In this document: positions 1 to 8,238 of the stretch, one piece after another
Numbering within the stretch: the stretch's first letter is position 1
Layout of the letters: each line of letters opens with the position of its first letter
Notes under the pieces: model-generated
The model's database searches: none
Told to the model about the DNA's origin: nothing
The model's input: the letters and a program-made list of their open reading frames with translations, nothing else
From: JBHIKY01 sp042139015
GTDB taxonomy: Bacteria; Bacillota; Bacilli; Bacillales; Marinococcaceae
Assembly (NCBI RefSeq): GCF_042139015.1
Contig: NZ_JBHIKY010000036.1
Coordinates: forward strand, 1-28,599
DNA length: 28,599 nucleotides
Direction of reading: 5' to 3'
Translations under genes and position numbers: made by a program

Positions 1-125
1 AATTTATGAAGTATTATAACAATGAGCGTATCCAAGAAAAATTAGGCTACCATACACCAATAGATTTTGGTGACATGGTAGCCTAAGAAGGTGTTTTATT
101 ACTGTCTCATATAACTAGGTCAGTC
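1..125 (+). mobile_element. Right end of an IS3-family insertion sequence (partial)
   Basis: The 3' end of an IS3-type transposase gene is followed by about 40 bases of non-coding DNA that should hold the right terminal repeat. GTCTCAT at 104-110 and ATGAGAC at 128-134 form an inverted repeat across the likely element boundary. The exact end cannot be set without the left end of the same element. The insertion lies just beyond the 3' end of arsA, so it marks the left border of the ars island. Confidence 0.6.
3..86 (+). CDS. IS3-family transposase OrfB, C-terminal fragment
   Basis: The frame is open from the window edge to TAA at 84-86 and encodes the last 27 residues, including YYNNERIQEKLGYHTPIDF. 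This is the characteristic C-terminal end of IS3/IS150-type DDE transposases (rve integrase core, usual form YN..R.Q..LGY.TP.E/DF). The catalytic DDE residues lie upstream of the window, so the activity of the copy cannot be judged. The identification rests on this signature alone, which is quite specific. Confidence 0.85.
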   Translation, partial: FMKYYNNERIQEKLGYHTPIDFGDMVA

Positions 126-155
126 TAATGAGACGGTTTTCTTGTGTCCAACAGA

Positions 156-1907
156 TCAATGCTGTGACAATTTTACAGAGGAGTGGATGGAAAATGGAAG
201 CAGGCTGACTTGACCTGCCTGTTGTTCCGCTACGCGGGAAATCCAGCGTTTTTCCTGAAACGCACGCCCTAACAGCACCGGATCCATCGTTCCAGCAGAA
301 AGAAAGCTGTGATTAATTACCCACCAGGAGGGCTGAATACCGGCCCGCTTTAAATCGTCCTGGAGTCTTTCAGCTTCAAGAACGGGTGTGGCTTCAGGGA
401 GCGTTGCCAGTACTACAGCCGTTTTCTGCGGATCATGCAGCAGAGGAAGCAGCTGCTTAACTTCCTCAGGAAGCTCTCCCGCAGATCGGAGCACCTCTTG
501 ATGGTATGATTCGGCTGCGTCAAGCAGCAGCAGTGTGTGTCCGGTTGGAGCGGTATCGAGAACGACAAACTCTTTCTCTGCACGTGATGCCAGACGGGCA
601 AACGCATAAAACACAGCGATTTCTTCTGTGCATGGGGAGTCGAGATCCTCTTTAATATACGCCAGGCTGTCCTCGTCCAGATCAGAGGCAACCTTCGTAA
701 GAACACTTTGCTTATAGTGTTCTTTTTCTGTTGGTGGATGTATGCTGCTTACGGTTATAGTCTCTGGCAGCGATTCACCGGCAAGTGTACCAGGAAGGTG
801 GTTTGCAGGATCCGTAGTAGTTAAATGCACGGAATGTCCTGCATTGGCAAGACGGCGCGCGATCGCAGCAGCAATGGTTGTTTTCCCCACACCACCTTTT
901 CCCATCGTCATGATCAATCCGCTGCCTTTTTCTATTTGTGTGTTAATAAAGGCATCCAAACCAGGAAGTTCTGGTATAGTTAAATCGCTTTTCTTATCCT
1001 GCGGCTTCAGATCGGTATCAGAGAGAAGTCTGCGGAGCCCGTCTATACCTTCGGCCGCTGCAGCGAGCAGAGCTATGGTGTACTGAGGCAGCAATCGAAG
1101 ATTCTCAGACATCCGTGACAGTGCCTGCTGCTGGCCCTGTATAAAAAAGTCAGCTGTTTCATCACGGCTTTCTTTTTCGGGATGAATCCCATTAATAATC
1201 AAGGACTGTTGATAGATGCCGAGCTCTTTCAGCTCACGCGATGCACGGTCCGCTTCCTCCAGGGAAGACTGCTGTGGACGGGCCACTAAATAAAAGGTGG
1301 TACTGCTCTCATCGGTGAGTGTGCGAACTGCTTCTTGATACATATCTTCTTTTTCCTGAAGACCAGAAAGCGGGCCAAGGCAGGAAGCGCCGTGTGTACT
1401 GGTATGAAGAAAATCAGACCAGGCGCTCGGAAGCTGCAGCAGCCGGAGCGTGTGGCCTGTCGGAGCTGTATCAAAGATAATATGATCATAACTGTTGTTT
1501 ACGTCAGGTTGAACAAGCAGGCCTGTGAATTCATCGAAAGCAGCTATTTCAACGGTGCATGCACCAGATAATTGTTCTTCCAAATTTACAACAGCTGCCT
1601 CTGGAAGCTTATCACGGTAAGGTTCAACGATTTTTTCCCGATAAGAACCGGCAGCCTGCTTCGGATCAATATTCAAGGCATATAAATTATCGACTGCGGC
1701 AATTCGGGTCGGGGCGCTGGCAGATATTTTCATGCCAAAAACGTCTTCGAGATTAGAGGCCGGATCAGTACTGACAATCAGCACACGTCTTCCGGCTTCA
1801 GCTATTGAAATCGCTGCTGCTGAGGCAGCAGAAGTTTTTCCAGCGCCTCCTTTCCCGGAAAAGAAAATATGTTTTGTCAGCGTGAGCTGCTTCGGGTCAA
1901 AACGCAT
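156..1907 (-). CDS. arsA: Arsenite-stimulated efflux pump ATPase ArsA
   Basis: This 583-residue cytosolic ATPase energises arsenite (or antimonite) export through ArsB. It is built as the classical tandem duplication. The first half has the P-loop GKGGAGKT at residues 18-25 and DTAPTGHT at about 147-154. The second half has the P-loop GKGGVGKT at 336-343 and a second DTAPTGHT. Three cysteines match the known metalloid-site cysteines: C117 (in GACTVEI), C176 (in GASCLGP) and C426 (in SPCTEEI). The gene follows arsD after an 11-nt gap, with a GGAGG-like ribosome site in the gap, so the two are translated from one message. No key residue is missing. The gene runs away from arsRBC, which differs from the common co-directional arsRDABC order. 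The family assignment is firm. Confidence 0.96.
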   Translation of the reverse strand: MRFDPKQLTLTKHIFFSGKGGAGKTSAASAAAISIAEAGRRVLIVSTDPASNLEDVFGMKISASAPTRIAAVDNLYALNIDPKQAAGSYREKIVEPYRDKLPEAAVVNLEEQLSGACTVEIAAFDEFTGLLVQPDVNNSYDHIIFDTAPTGHTLRLLQLPSAWSDFLHTSTHGASCLGPLSGLQEKEDMYQEAVRTLTDESSTTFYLVARPQQSSLEEADRASRELKELGIYQQSLIINGIHPEKESRDETADFFIQGQQQALSRMSENLRLLPQYTIALLAAAAEGIDGLRRLLSDTDLKPQDKKSDLTIPELPGLDAFINTQIEKGSGLIMTMGKGGVGKTTIAAAIARRLANAGHSVHLTTTDPANHLPGTLAGESLPETITVSSIHPPTEKEHYKQSVLTKVASDLDEDSLAYIKEDLDSPCTEEIAVFYAFARLASRAEKEFVVLDTAPTGHTLLLLDAAESYHQEVLRSAGELPEEVKQLLPLLHDPQKTAVVLATLPEATPVLEAERLQDDLKRAGIQPSWWVINHSFLSAGTMDPVLLGRAFQEKRWISRVAEQQAGQVSLLPFSIHSSVKLSQH

Positions 1908-1918
1908 CGGTCTCCTCC

Positions 1919-2275
1919 TTACTTAATCTCAATATCCACCCTGCGCGGTGCAGTACCTTTTTTGAGTACATCTTCTTCTAATTTGAGCCATTGTGTAAGT
2001 TCATATCGATTGGGGTAGTCTCCTGATTTCATTATCTCCCCGTCGAGGAGAGTCACCGGGAGTACATCCATTCCTTTTTCTTTCATCAGCTCATTTACCT
2101 GTTTATTTTGAACGAAGGGCTCCGGATCCTGAGTCAAATTATAGCGGATAACCTCCGCACCGTGATTTTTCAGGACATGGAGGTCGGAGGCAATTCTTGT
2201 GAGTTCCGGGTCGACATCCGGCCCGCATACGCCGGTCGGACAGCAGAGTGCAGGATCAAAGATTTCAAGCTTCAT
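1919..2275 (-). CDS. arsD: Arsenic metallochaperone / weak repressor ArsD
   Basis: This 118-residue protein delivers As(III) to ArsA and, in characterised systems, also acts as a weak repressor of ars operons. The N-terminal thioredoxin-like region has the signature MKLEIFDPALCCPTGVCG, giving C11, C12 and C17. These correspond to the Cys12/13/18 triad that transfers arsenite to ArsA. The protein lacks the extra C-terminal cysteine pairs of the R773 plasmid version, which are not needed for chaperone function. The ATG at 2275 has a GAGGATG ribosome site upstream. It is the first gene of the leftward arsDA unit and is divergent from arsR across a 118-nt gap. Confidence 0.95.
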   Translation of the reverse strand: MKLEIFDPALCCPTGVCGPDVDPELTRIASDLHVLKNHGAEVIRYNLTQDPEPFVQNKQVNELMKEKGMDVLPVTLLDGEIMKSGDYPNRYELTQWLKLEEDVLKKGTAPRRVDIEIK

Positions 2276-2310
2276 GCAGACATCCTCATTTCTTTACAAA
2301 GATTTAATAT

Positions 2311-2350
2311 ATCAAAAGATTGACATATAATGATGTATTTATAATATAAT
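2311..2350 (+). promoter_or_regulatory. Divergent ars promoter and probable ArsR operator
   Basis: A consensus -35 TTGACA at 2320-2325 is followed by a very AT-rich stretch offering several -10 elements (TAATAT 16 nt downstream, TATAAT 19 nt downstream) for rightward transcription of arsR. An imperfect palindrome, ATATCAA-AAGA-TTGACATAT, covers the -35 from about 2309 to 2328, the usual place for an ArsR operator. It would also block any leftward promoter for arsD. The -10 choice is uncertain and the operator role is inferred from position. Confidence 0.55.
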
Positions 2351-2393
2351 AAGTCACAGAGCTATCATTTGACAAGGGAAGGAGATGAATTGG

Positions 2394-2744
2394 ATGAAGA
2401 CATTACAGGAAATACCGATCGAAAAAGCGGCCCCCGTATTAAAGCTGCTGGGCGATAAGACACGTTTAACGATGCTTGCCATGCTTTATGAAGGTGAATG
2501 CTGTGTCTGCGAGTTCACTGAAATTTTTAAAATGAGCCAGCCCTCCATCAGTCAGCACCTGCGGAAGCTTCGTGATGCAGGAGTCGTGAATGAAGAGCGG
2601 CGCGGCCAATGGGTCTTTTATTCCTTAAATAAAGATAATGACCTCTATGCTCTCGCTGAAAGCATCATTATGCAGCTTCCGTCGCAAATAGGGAAGCTTG
2701 AAGAGCTTGAGAAGAACGGTAACCGTGTCATCTGGTGTGGGTGA
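2394..2744 (+). CDS. arsR: ArsR-family arsenite-responsive repressor
   Basis: This 116-residue winged-helix repressor of the SmtB/ArsR family releases the ars operators when it binds As(III) or Sb(III). The metalloid-sensing loop reads GECCVCEF, with C36, C37 and C39 aligned with the classical ELCVCDL motif. It is followed by the DNA-recognition helix region (MSQPSISQHLRKLRDAGVV). An in-frame ATG also exists at 2385, but the ribosome site GGGAAGGAG directly abuts it. The ATG at 2394 has about 9 nt of spacing and is preferred. It is the first gene of the rightward arsRBC operon and very likely controls both divergent units. Confidence 0.93.
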   Translation: MKTLQEIPIEKAAPVLKLLGDKTRLTMLAMLYEGECCVCEFTEIFKMSQPSISQHLRKLRDAGVVNEERRGQWVFYSLNKDNDLYALAESIIMQLPSQIGKLEELEKNGNRVIWCG

Positions 2745-2790
2745 AATCACGGGTAGGAGAGCCATAATAGAGAAAAGGAGATAAACACCA

Positions 2791-4122
2791 ATGCCTGAAC
2801 AACTAATGGCTGTTCTGATTTTTCTTGTTACACTCGTGCTTGTAATCTGGCAGCCGAAGGGACTGTCCATCGGCTGGTCTGCCACACTCGGGGCAATTCT
2901 TGCACTGCTCGCCGGGGTGGTGACCTTTGCGGATGTCGGAGATGTAACAAACATTGTCTGGAACGCCACCTTGACATTTATTGCTATTATTATTATTTCT
3001 CTCATTCTGGATGAGATTGGGTTTTTTGAATGGGCCGCGCTCCATATGGCAAGGATTGCCGGAGGCAGCGGGCTGAAAATGTTTGTTTATGTAGCCTTGC
3101 TCGGTGCCGTTGTGGCTGCTTTATTCGCAAATGACGGTGCCGCTCTGATCTTAACACCAATAGTGCTTGCTATGGTGCGGGCTCTTCACTTTAAAGAGGC
3201 AATGATTCTTCCATTTGTGATGGCAAGTGGATTTATCGCAGACACAACCAGCCTTCCGTTTATTGTCAGCAACCTCGTCAATATCGTATCTGCTGATTAT
3301 TTCGGGATAGGCTTTGTGGAATATGCCTCACGAATGATTGTGCCAAACTTGTTTTCACTTGTCGCAAGTATTCTTGTACTTTACTTATATTTTCGAAAAC
3401 AGATTCCACGCACATATAATTTAGAAGACGTCAAAACACCTGCTGCTGCCATTCAGGACCACCGTATGTTTCGGCTCTCCTGGCTTGTGCTGGGTCTTCT
3501 TTTAACCGGTTATTTCGTAAGTGAATTTATCCCCTGGAGCAATCCGATCACCGGAGAGTCAGAAGCGTTTCCAGTATCCTTCATTGCCGGGCTGATCGCT
3601 GTATTCTTTTTGTTCATGGCAAGAAAAAGTTCTGCCGTTGAAACAGCCACGGTTATAAAAGGAGCACCCTGGACCATTGTTGTTTTTTCGATAGGGATGT
3701 ACGTTGTCGTCTATGGCCTCCGTAATGCCGGCCTGACTGATTTGCTTGCGGCAGGGCTTGAGGCAGCCGCGGGCCAGGGACTCTTTGCAGCCACGATGGC
3801 AACTGGTTTTACAGCGGCAATATTATCGTCGGTGATGAATAATATGCCGACAGTAATGATTAACGCGCTGGCAATCGCTGATACAGAAACCCAGGGAGTT
3901 CTCCGGGAAGCGATGGTCTACGCGAACGTAATCGGTTCTGATCTTGGTCCCAAAATCACACCGATCGGCTCTCTTGCTACGCTGCTCTGGCTTCATGTGC
4001 TCTGGACGAAAGGCGTTAAAATCAGCTGGGGGTATTATTTTAAAGTTGGTATCGTGATTACCGTTCCAACTTTATTCATTACCCTCGCCGGTTTATATAT
4101 ATGGCTTTTAATTATCGGATAA
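2791..4122 (+). CDS. arsB: Arsenite efflux permease ArsB (ArsB/NhaD type)
   Basis: This 443-residue integral membrane protein exports arsenite and antimonite. It has about a dozen strongly hydrophobic segments from residue 5 to the C-terminus, with the family-typical stretches FANDGAALILTPIVLAM and SSVMNNMPTVMINALA. The conserved VIGSDLGPKITPIGSLATLLW lies near residues 378-398. These features place it in the ArsB family of the ion-transporter superfamily, not in the unrelated Acr3 group. It can work alone or be driven by ArsA, which is encoded divergently here. The GGAG ribosome site is about 8 nt upstream, and arsC follows after 18 nt. Confidence 0.95.
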   Translation: MPEQLMAVLIFLVTLVLVIWQPKGLSIGWSATLGAILALLAGVVTFADVGDVTNIVWNATLTFIAIIIISLILDEIGFFEWAALHMARIAGGSGLKMFVYVALLGAVVAALFANDGAALILTPIVLAMVRALHFKEAMILPFVMASGFIADTTSLPFIVSNLVNIVSADYFGIGFVEYASRMIVPNLFSLVASILVLYLYFRKQIPRTYNLEDVKTPAAAIQDHRMFRLSWLVLGLLLTGYFVSEFIPWSNPITGESEAFPVSFIAGLIAVFFLFMARKSSAVETATVIKGAPWTIVVFSIGMYVVVYGLRNAGLTDLLAAGLEAAAGQGLFAATMATGFTAAILSSVMNNMPTVMINALAIADTETQGVLREAMVYANVIGSDLGPKITPIGSLATLLWLHVLWTKGVKISWGYYFKVGIVITVPTLFITLAGLYIWLLIIG

Positions 4123-4140
4123 TGAAAGGAAGTACGTACA

Positions 4141-4560
4141 ATGAGTGAGAAAAAAATAATGTATTTTTTATGCACAGGTAATTCCTGCCGCAGTCAGATG
4201 GCAGAAGGGTTTGGAAAAAACTATTTAAAGGACTGGGACGTTTATTCCGCCGGGATTGAAGCACACGGAGTAAATCCGAAAGCTGTTGAAGCGATGAAGG
4301 AGCGCGGCATCGATATTACTAACCATACGTCTGATACGATTGACCGCGATCTGTTAAACAACGCTGACATGGTTGTGACTCTTTGCGGTCACGCCAACGA
4401 TATCTGCCCCACCACGCCGCCGCATGTGAAACGAGAGCACTGGGGATTTGATGATCCTGCCAAAGCTGAGGGCAGCGAAGAGGAAAAATGGGCGGTCTTC
4501 CAAAGAGTCCGTGATGAAATCGGCGAGCGCATTAAAAGGTTTGCGGAAACGGGAAAATAA
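4141..4560 (+). CDS. arsC: Thioredoxin-coupled arsenate reductase ArsC
   Basis: This 139-residue cytosolic enzyme reduces arsenate to arsenite, the form exported by ArsB. It belongs to the low-molecular-weight tyrosine phosphatase-like class. The active-site loop is CTGNSCR (C11, R17), and the two relay cysteines are C82 and C89 in LCGHANDIC. The acidic residues D104/D105 sit in HWGFDDP. This three-cysteine arrangement is typical of the Bacillus/Staphylococcus pI258 type, recycled by thioredoxin. It is the last gene of arsRBC, and an intrinsic terminator follows directly. Confidence 0.96.
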   Translation: MSEKKIMYFLCTGNSCRSQMAEGFGKNYLKDWDVYSAGIEAHGVNPKAVEAMKERGIDITNHTSDTIDRDLLNNADMVVTLCGHANDICPTTPPHVKREHWGFDDPAKAEGSEEEKWAVFQRVRDEIGERIKRFAETGK

Positions 4561-4567
4561 CTAATAG

Positions 4568-4612
4568 GGGCAGTGTTTAAAAGTAAACCTTTTGAGCACT
4601 GTCCTTTCTTTG
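4568..4612 (+). terminator. Intrinsic terminator of arsRBC
   Basis: GGGCAGTG (4568-4575) pairs with CACTGTCC (4597-4604, one G-U), reinforced by an inner AAAAG/CTTTT stem. The hairpin is followed by TTTCTTT. Confidence 0.75.
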
Positions 4613-4933
4613 AAATATAAGAAAGTATTAATTTTGTTGATTTCATCCCTGCAGACGGACGCATTCAGCTGTTAACGTTTGTTGTGGATTCTCACGAATC
4701 GCTTATCGGTGGATGCTTGCCGTAGGCACGGCCTCAGCTAACTTGGTCAAGAAGATTACAGCTCGACAGGGGACCCTGTCAGTTCTGTACAAAAATTCAA
4801 CATGCTTGCTGCCGCCCGCCGGAGATTTTAAGCATACCCTTTCTGCAGCCACATATAATGTGAGCAACCGGAAGTTTAGACAAGCAGGCGCTTGTCCGCA
4901 TTCTAAACTTCATCTAAAAGGAGCGGAGCGGGG
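4613..4933. other. Intergenic region with repeat remnants between arsC and spoIVFA
   Basis: No convincing gene is present. GTTGATTTCATCCCTGCA at 4636-4653 is one copy of a short dispersed repeat found three times in the window. From about 4708 to 4830 the sequence looks like a worn copy of the REP-like element common in Bacillus genomes (GGATGCTT-GCCG-GGCACGGCCTCAGC, a GACAGGGGACC middle, a CCGCCCGCCGGAG end). A sigma-E-like promoter sits near the right edge. This is where the ars block joins the sporulation/ribosomal block. Confidence 0.6.
4832..4859 (+). promoter_or_regulatory. Possible sigma-E promoter for spoIVFAB
   Basis: GCATACC at 4832-4838 and CATATAAT at 4852-4859, spaced by 13 nt, resemble the sigma-E -35 (about kmATATT) and -10 (CATACAnT) elements. 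Sigma-E control is established for spoIVF in Bacillus subtilis. The match is imperfect, and the assignment leans on the identity of the downstream gene. Confidence 0.35.
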
Positions 4934-5740
4934 ATGAACAAACAAATGCATAAAGTAAGAAAAAAAGTTGATCAAAAACGAAAAAAACGCGACCTGCACT
5001 TTGAAAAAGAAAGAGAAAGACAGCGCTCTACAGAATCAGGATTTTACCCGCATCACAGTGATGCTCCTTACCACGAGCCGGAATTTTATATGTGGAGAGA
5101 TCAGGAGGACACCAATGATACACCGAAAAGCCGAAAAGGGACCTGGGTCATTCAGGGCTTTGCGGCAGTGATATTGTTTTTGTTAACGGGTATTCTTTTT
5201 CAATCAAATCATCCAGCTCTAGAGGACGCAAGAGGCTTTGTGGAGCGTTCATTCGAGCAGGAATTTCCTTTTGCTGCGGCATCTGCCTGGTATGAAGAAC
5301 GGTTTGGCAGCCCGCTTGCTTTTATGCCCGGAGGAAATACGCTTGAGGAGCCTGTCGCAAATGTGCCGGAGAACAATCCATCCGCTCCAGTGATTCCTGT
5401 ATCAGGAACGGTGGCAGAAACCTTTTCGGAAAATGGCAAAGGAATTATTTTGGAGACGGGTCCAAACGAAACCATTGAAGCAGCAGAAGGTGGAGTCATT
5501 ATACACGCAGGACCTCATGAAGAATGGGGAAATGCAGTTGCTGTTCAGCACTATGAAGGAGGAGAGGCATGGTACGGCATGCTCGAAGGAATCAACGTCA
5601 AGTTATATGATCATGTCTCCTCCGGCACGGTTATCGGCTCTGTAGAAAAGCTGGAAGAGCAAGAAGGAGGAAGATACTCGTTTGCGCTGAAGGAAAATGG
5701 GGATTACGTTGATCCTTCGGACGTGATCTCATTTGATTAG
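4934..5740 (+). CDS. spoIVFA: Stage IV sporulation protein FA (SpoIVFA)
   Basis: This 268-residue protein holds the intramembrane protease SpoIVFB, with BofA, in an inactive complex in the outer forespore membrane until the sigma-K checkpoint is passed. The N-terminus (1-65) is highly basic and charged. A single membrane segment lies at about 71-90 (WVIQGFAAVILFLLTGILF), and a LytM/M23-like domain fills about 150-262. That domain lacks an obvious complete HxH zinc site, as expected for this non-enzymatic member. AAGGAG about 10 nt upstream supports the ATG. The next gene, spoIVFB, starts within the last codons of this one. The assignment rests on architecture, length and this pairing. Confidence 0.88.
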   Translation: MNKQMHKVRKKVDQKRKKRDLHFEKERERQRSTESGFYPHHSDAPYHEPEFYMWRDQEDTNDTPKSRKGTWVIQGFAAVILFLLTGILFQSNHPALEDARGFVERSFEQEFPFAAASAWYEERFGSPLAFMPGGNTLEEPVANVPENNPSAPVIPVSGTVAETFSENGKGIILETGPNETIEAAEGGVIIHAGPHEEWGNAVAVQHYEGGEAWYGMLEGINVKLYDHVSSGTVIGSVEKLEEQEGGRYSFALKENGDYVDPSDVISFD

Positions 5741-6575
5741 CGCGGTCCGTCTCATTAAGATTCATCCCTTATTCTGGCTCGTCTGCGCGCTTTCTTTATT
5801 TACGAGTTATTTTTACGAAATGCTGATGCTGTTTTCGATCGTCTTTCTCCATGAGCTTGGCCATTATGTAGCGGCAAGGTCATTTCAATGGCGGATTGAA
5901 CATATCAAAATTCTTCCGTTCGGTGGAGTAATGGAAACGAAGGAGCACGGCAGCAGGCCGGCAGCAGAGGAAGCACTCGTAGCTATTGCCGGTCCTGCTG
6001 TTCACGTGCCGCTGTGCCTGCTCTCTTTTCTGCTTCTGCAGACGCCGTGGTGGTCAAATGCAGATCATGAGTCTTTCTTTTACTGCAACCTGCTGCTATT
6101 TTGTTTTAACCTGCTTCCGGTTTGGCCGCTGGATGGAGGGAAGCTTTTATTGTGCCTGTATTCACTGATGCTCCCATTTAAGCAGGCTCAGAAATATTCG
6201 TGGATGACGTCATTTCTGCTGCTGCAGACCGGAGCCCTCTTTTTAATTATTTTCTATCCCTTTCATTTACAGGCGTGGCTTCTGTACGGATTCTTTCTTC
6301 TTGCCCACCGCACCGAGTGGAAGCAGATGCCCTACAGTTATTTCCGGTTTTTATTAGCGAGAACAGAACTTGCCCGGCTGCCCGGGAAGTCGTATAAGGA
6401 ATCCATATCCTGGCACGCCCGGCCGGTCGACGCCGCAAAAAAACTAAGAAAACATGGAGAAATAACTTTTCACATAATAGAAAATGGACAAATCCTGCCA
6501 GAATCCTATATCCTTGAAGCAATCACAAAAAATAATCAGGGGATGCTTCCTTTACGGGAATGGTGTTTGAAATAA
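5733..6575 (+). CDS. spoIVFB: Intramembrane metalloprotease SpoIVFB (site-2 protease family, M50)
   Basis: This membrane-embedded zinc protease cleaves the pro-sequence of pro-sigma-K in the mother cell. It has 280 residues and about six hydrophobic segments. The zinc motif HELGH is at 40-44, and the third-ligand motif NLLPVWPLDGG has N126, P129 and D134. A cytoplasmic CBS-like tail follows. The start is TTG at 5733, which overlaps the end of spoIVFA by 8 nt and implies translational coupling. The next in-frame ATG would remove the first membrane segment, so TTG is preferred. The first residues (LIKIHPLFWLV) match the usual beginning of the family. rng follows 12 nt after the stop. Confidence 0.93.
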   Translation: MISAVRLIKIHPLFWLVCALSLFTSYFYEMLMLFSIVFLHELGHYVAARSFQWRIEHIKILPFGGVMETKEHGSRPAAEEALVAIAGPAVHVPLCLLSFLLLQTPWWSNADHESFFYCNLLLFCFNLLPVWPLDGGKLLLCLYSLMLPFKQAQKYSWMTSFLLLQTGALFLIIFYPFHLQAWLLYGFFLLAHRTEWKQMPYSYFRFLLARTELARLPGKSYKESISWHARPVDAAKKLRKHGEITFHIIENGQILPESYILEAITKNNQGMLPLREWCLK

Positions 6576-6587
6576 AGGGGTTATCGC

Positions 6588-8102
6588 ATGGAAGTCATTT
6601 TTAATACTGCAACGACAGAACGGCGTGCCGTACTCAGAGAAAACGGAAAGACCGTCGAAATAATTATTGAGCGTCCGGAACAGGACAGAATTGCCGGCAG
6701 TATCATCAAAGGCAGAGTCAAGGATGTGCTGCCTGGAATGCAGGCGGCATTTGTAGATATTGGCCGGGAAAAGAATGGTTTTTTGTATAGAAATGAGCTT
6801 CTCGCCTTTAAACAGCTGGAGGAACCGGAAGAAATAAAACAAAAGCTCAGCATATCCGAATTTCTAAAGGAAGGGCAGGAGATCCTTGTCCAGGTAAACA
6901 AGGAGGAGTTCGGTGAAAAAGGAGCGAGGCTGACGGAAAATATCGCGCTTCCTGGAAAATATACGGTTTACATGCCGGAGGGAGCGTACATAGGTATTTC
7001 GAAACGAATGTCCAATGAAGCTGTACGAGAGCAATGGCGTACAGCTGCTTCGCATCTTCTCAACCTCAGGGAAGGGCTGATTATAAGAACCATCTGCGAA
7101 ACCGTGCCGGAAGACGTGGTGGCTGAGGACATTCGCTATTTACGTGAGGATTGGAAGCAGGCGCTTGACGCTGTCAAATCAGTAAAACCGCCTGCCGTAG
7201 TGCACCGTGACGGCGGCATTGTGGAACGGCTGCTCCGGGATCATCCACTTGAGAAAATGAACCGTATCATTTTTGACCATCAGCCTGACATCAAGCTGGC
7301 AAAACGGCTTCTTCGCTACGAGCAGAAGGATACAGCTAAGATTGAGCATTATCGCGGCTATGAAAATGTCTTTTCTCATTACGGGGTGGAAAGAGAGATT
7401 GAACGAGCGCTGCAGCCAAAAGTATGGCTGAAAAACGGCGGCTCCTTAATGATTGAAAAAACCGAGGCGCTCACTGTGATCGATGTAAATACCGGCCGCT
7501 TTACGGGTAAAACCAATCTCGAAGAAACCATTCTGCAGACGAATCGACTGGCTGCGGAAGAAATTGCTGTACAGCTGCGTCTGCGTGACATATCAGGTAT
7601 CATCGTCATTGATTTTATTGATATGAAAAGAGAAACGGATCAGGACGCCGTGCTCCGCACACTCAGACAGGAGCTCCGCCGGGACCGGACAACGTCCAAT
7701 GTGCTGGGTATCAGTCAAATCGGGCTCGTGGAAATGACCAGAAAAAAAGTAAGAAAAAGCCTGACGGATATACTGACGGATGCATGCCCGGCCTGTTCCG
7801 GAAGCGGAGTGCGCCGCTCAGATGAAGCTCTTGTATTTGAAGCCGAACGGCTGGTGCATGAGCATAGAGAGATAGAGGAAGAAGCAATTGTGCTGGAATG
7901 GCCGGATCGCGCCGAAATATGGGCAGAAGCATCCGGTCTGTTAAACCAATGGATGGATCGCTATCCATTCAGAATATACAGTGCTGCTTCAGCCGGTTCT
8001 GACAGAATTAACATTCTCTTTAAAGGTACGACAACAGAAGCAGAGAAAAAATGGAATCAATTGCTGAAAAAAGACCGCTCTTCCTTTGATATGCCTGATT
8101 GA
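6588..8102 (+). CDS. rng: Ribonuclease E/G family endoribonuclease
   Basis: This 504-residue single-strand-specific endoribonuclease acts in RNA processing and decay. An S1-type RNA-binding domain lies at about 36-120 (GRVKDVLPGMQAAFVDIGREKNGFL). The catalytic DNase I-like domain holds the metal-binding D299 (VIDVNTGRFTG) and D342 (VIDFIDMKR), matching D303/D346 of Escherichia coli RNase E. The zinc-link CPACSGSG (C400, C403) is present. The length is that of RNase G; the long C-terminal scaffold of RNase E is absent. AAAGGGG lies about 9 nt before the ATG. Bacillus subtilis lacks this gene at this place, but many other Bacillaceae are thought to carry it upstream of rplU. Confidence 0.93.
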   Translation: MEVIFNTATTERRAVLRENGKTVEIIIERPEQDRIAGSIIKGRVKDVLPGMQAAFVDIGREKNGFLYRNELLAFKQLEEPEEIKQKLSISEFLKEGQEILVQVNKEEFGEKGARLTENIALPGKYTVYMPEGAYIGISKRMSNEAVREQWRTAASHLLNLREGLIIRTICETVPEDVVAEDIRYLREDWKQALDAVKSVKPPAVVHRDGGIVERLLRDHPLEKMNRIIFDHQPDIKLAKRLLRYEQKDTAKIEHYRGYENVFSHYGVEREIERALQPKVWLKNGGSLMIEKTEALTVIDVNTGRFTGKTNLEETILQTNRLAAEEIAVQLRLRDISGIIVIDFIDMKRETDQDAVLRTLRQELRRDRTTSNVLGISQIGLVEMTRKKVRKSLTDILTDACPACSGSGVRRSDEALVFEAERLVHEHREIEEEAIVLEWPDRAEIWAEASGLLNQWMDRYPFRIYSAASAGSDRINILFKGTTTEAEKKWNQLLKKDRSSFDMPD

Positions 8103-8127
8103 CACGGTCCTCAGCGCGTGGTATGAT
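8099..8127 (+). promoter_or_regulatory. Strong sigma-A promoter for rplU-prp-rpmA
   Basis: TTGACA (8099-8104), exactly 17 nt of spacer and TATGAT (8122-8127) give a near-consensus promoter. The -35 overlaps the end of rng. Confidence 0.85.
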
Positions 8128-8130
8128 GTC

Positions 8131-8224
8131 TTTTGTTAGTCGTTTGGATTCGCACCCAAACTACAACCGCTCAAATGCAGGTTATAAGTCCTTACGGCAC
8201 CTGTACTGGCGAGTCTAAGTCATT
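8131..8224 (+). ncRNA. Ribosomal protein L21 leader
   Basis: About 95 nt of transcribed leader lie between the promoter and the rplU ribosome site. It carries paired segments and the GC-rich strings GTCGTTTGGATTCGCACCC, AACTACAACCGCTCAAAT and GTACTGGCGAGTC, which I recognise from the structured L21 leader of Firmicutes. In that family the leader is proposed to let ribosomal protein L21 repress its own operon. The assignment rests on the position before rplU and these recalled motifs; a covariance-model search would settle it. Confidence 0.7.
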
Positions 8225-8238
8225 AGGAGGTGCATACA

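Noticed and set aside
742..1926. Several open frames antisense to arsA
   Set aside because: They are shadows of the arsA codon pattern without ribosome sites; arsA itself is fully supported by motifs.
4713..4937. Open frame of 74 codons before spoIVFA
   Set aside because: It lies over a decayed REP-like repeat, has no ribosome site and no recognisable protein features.
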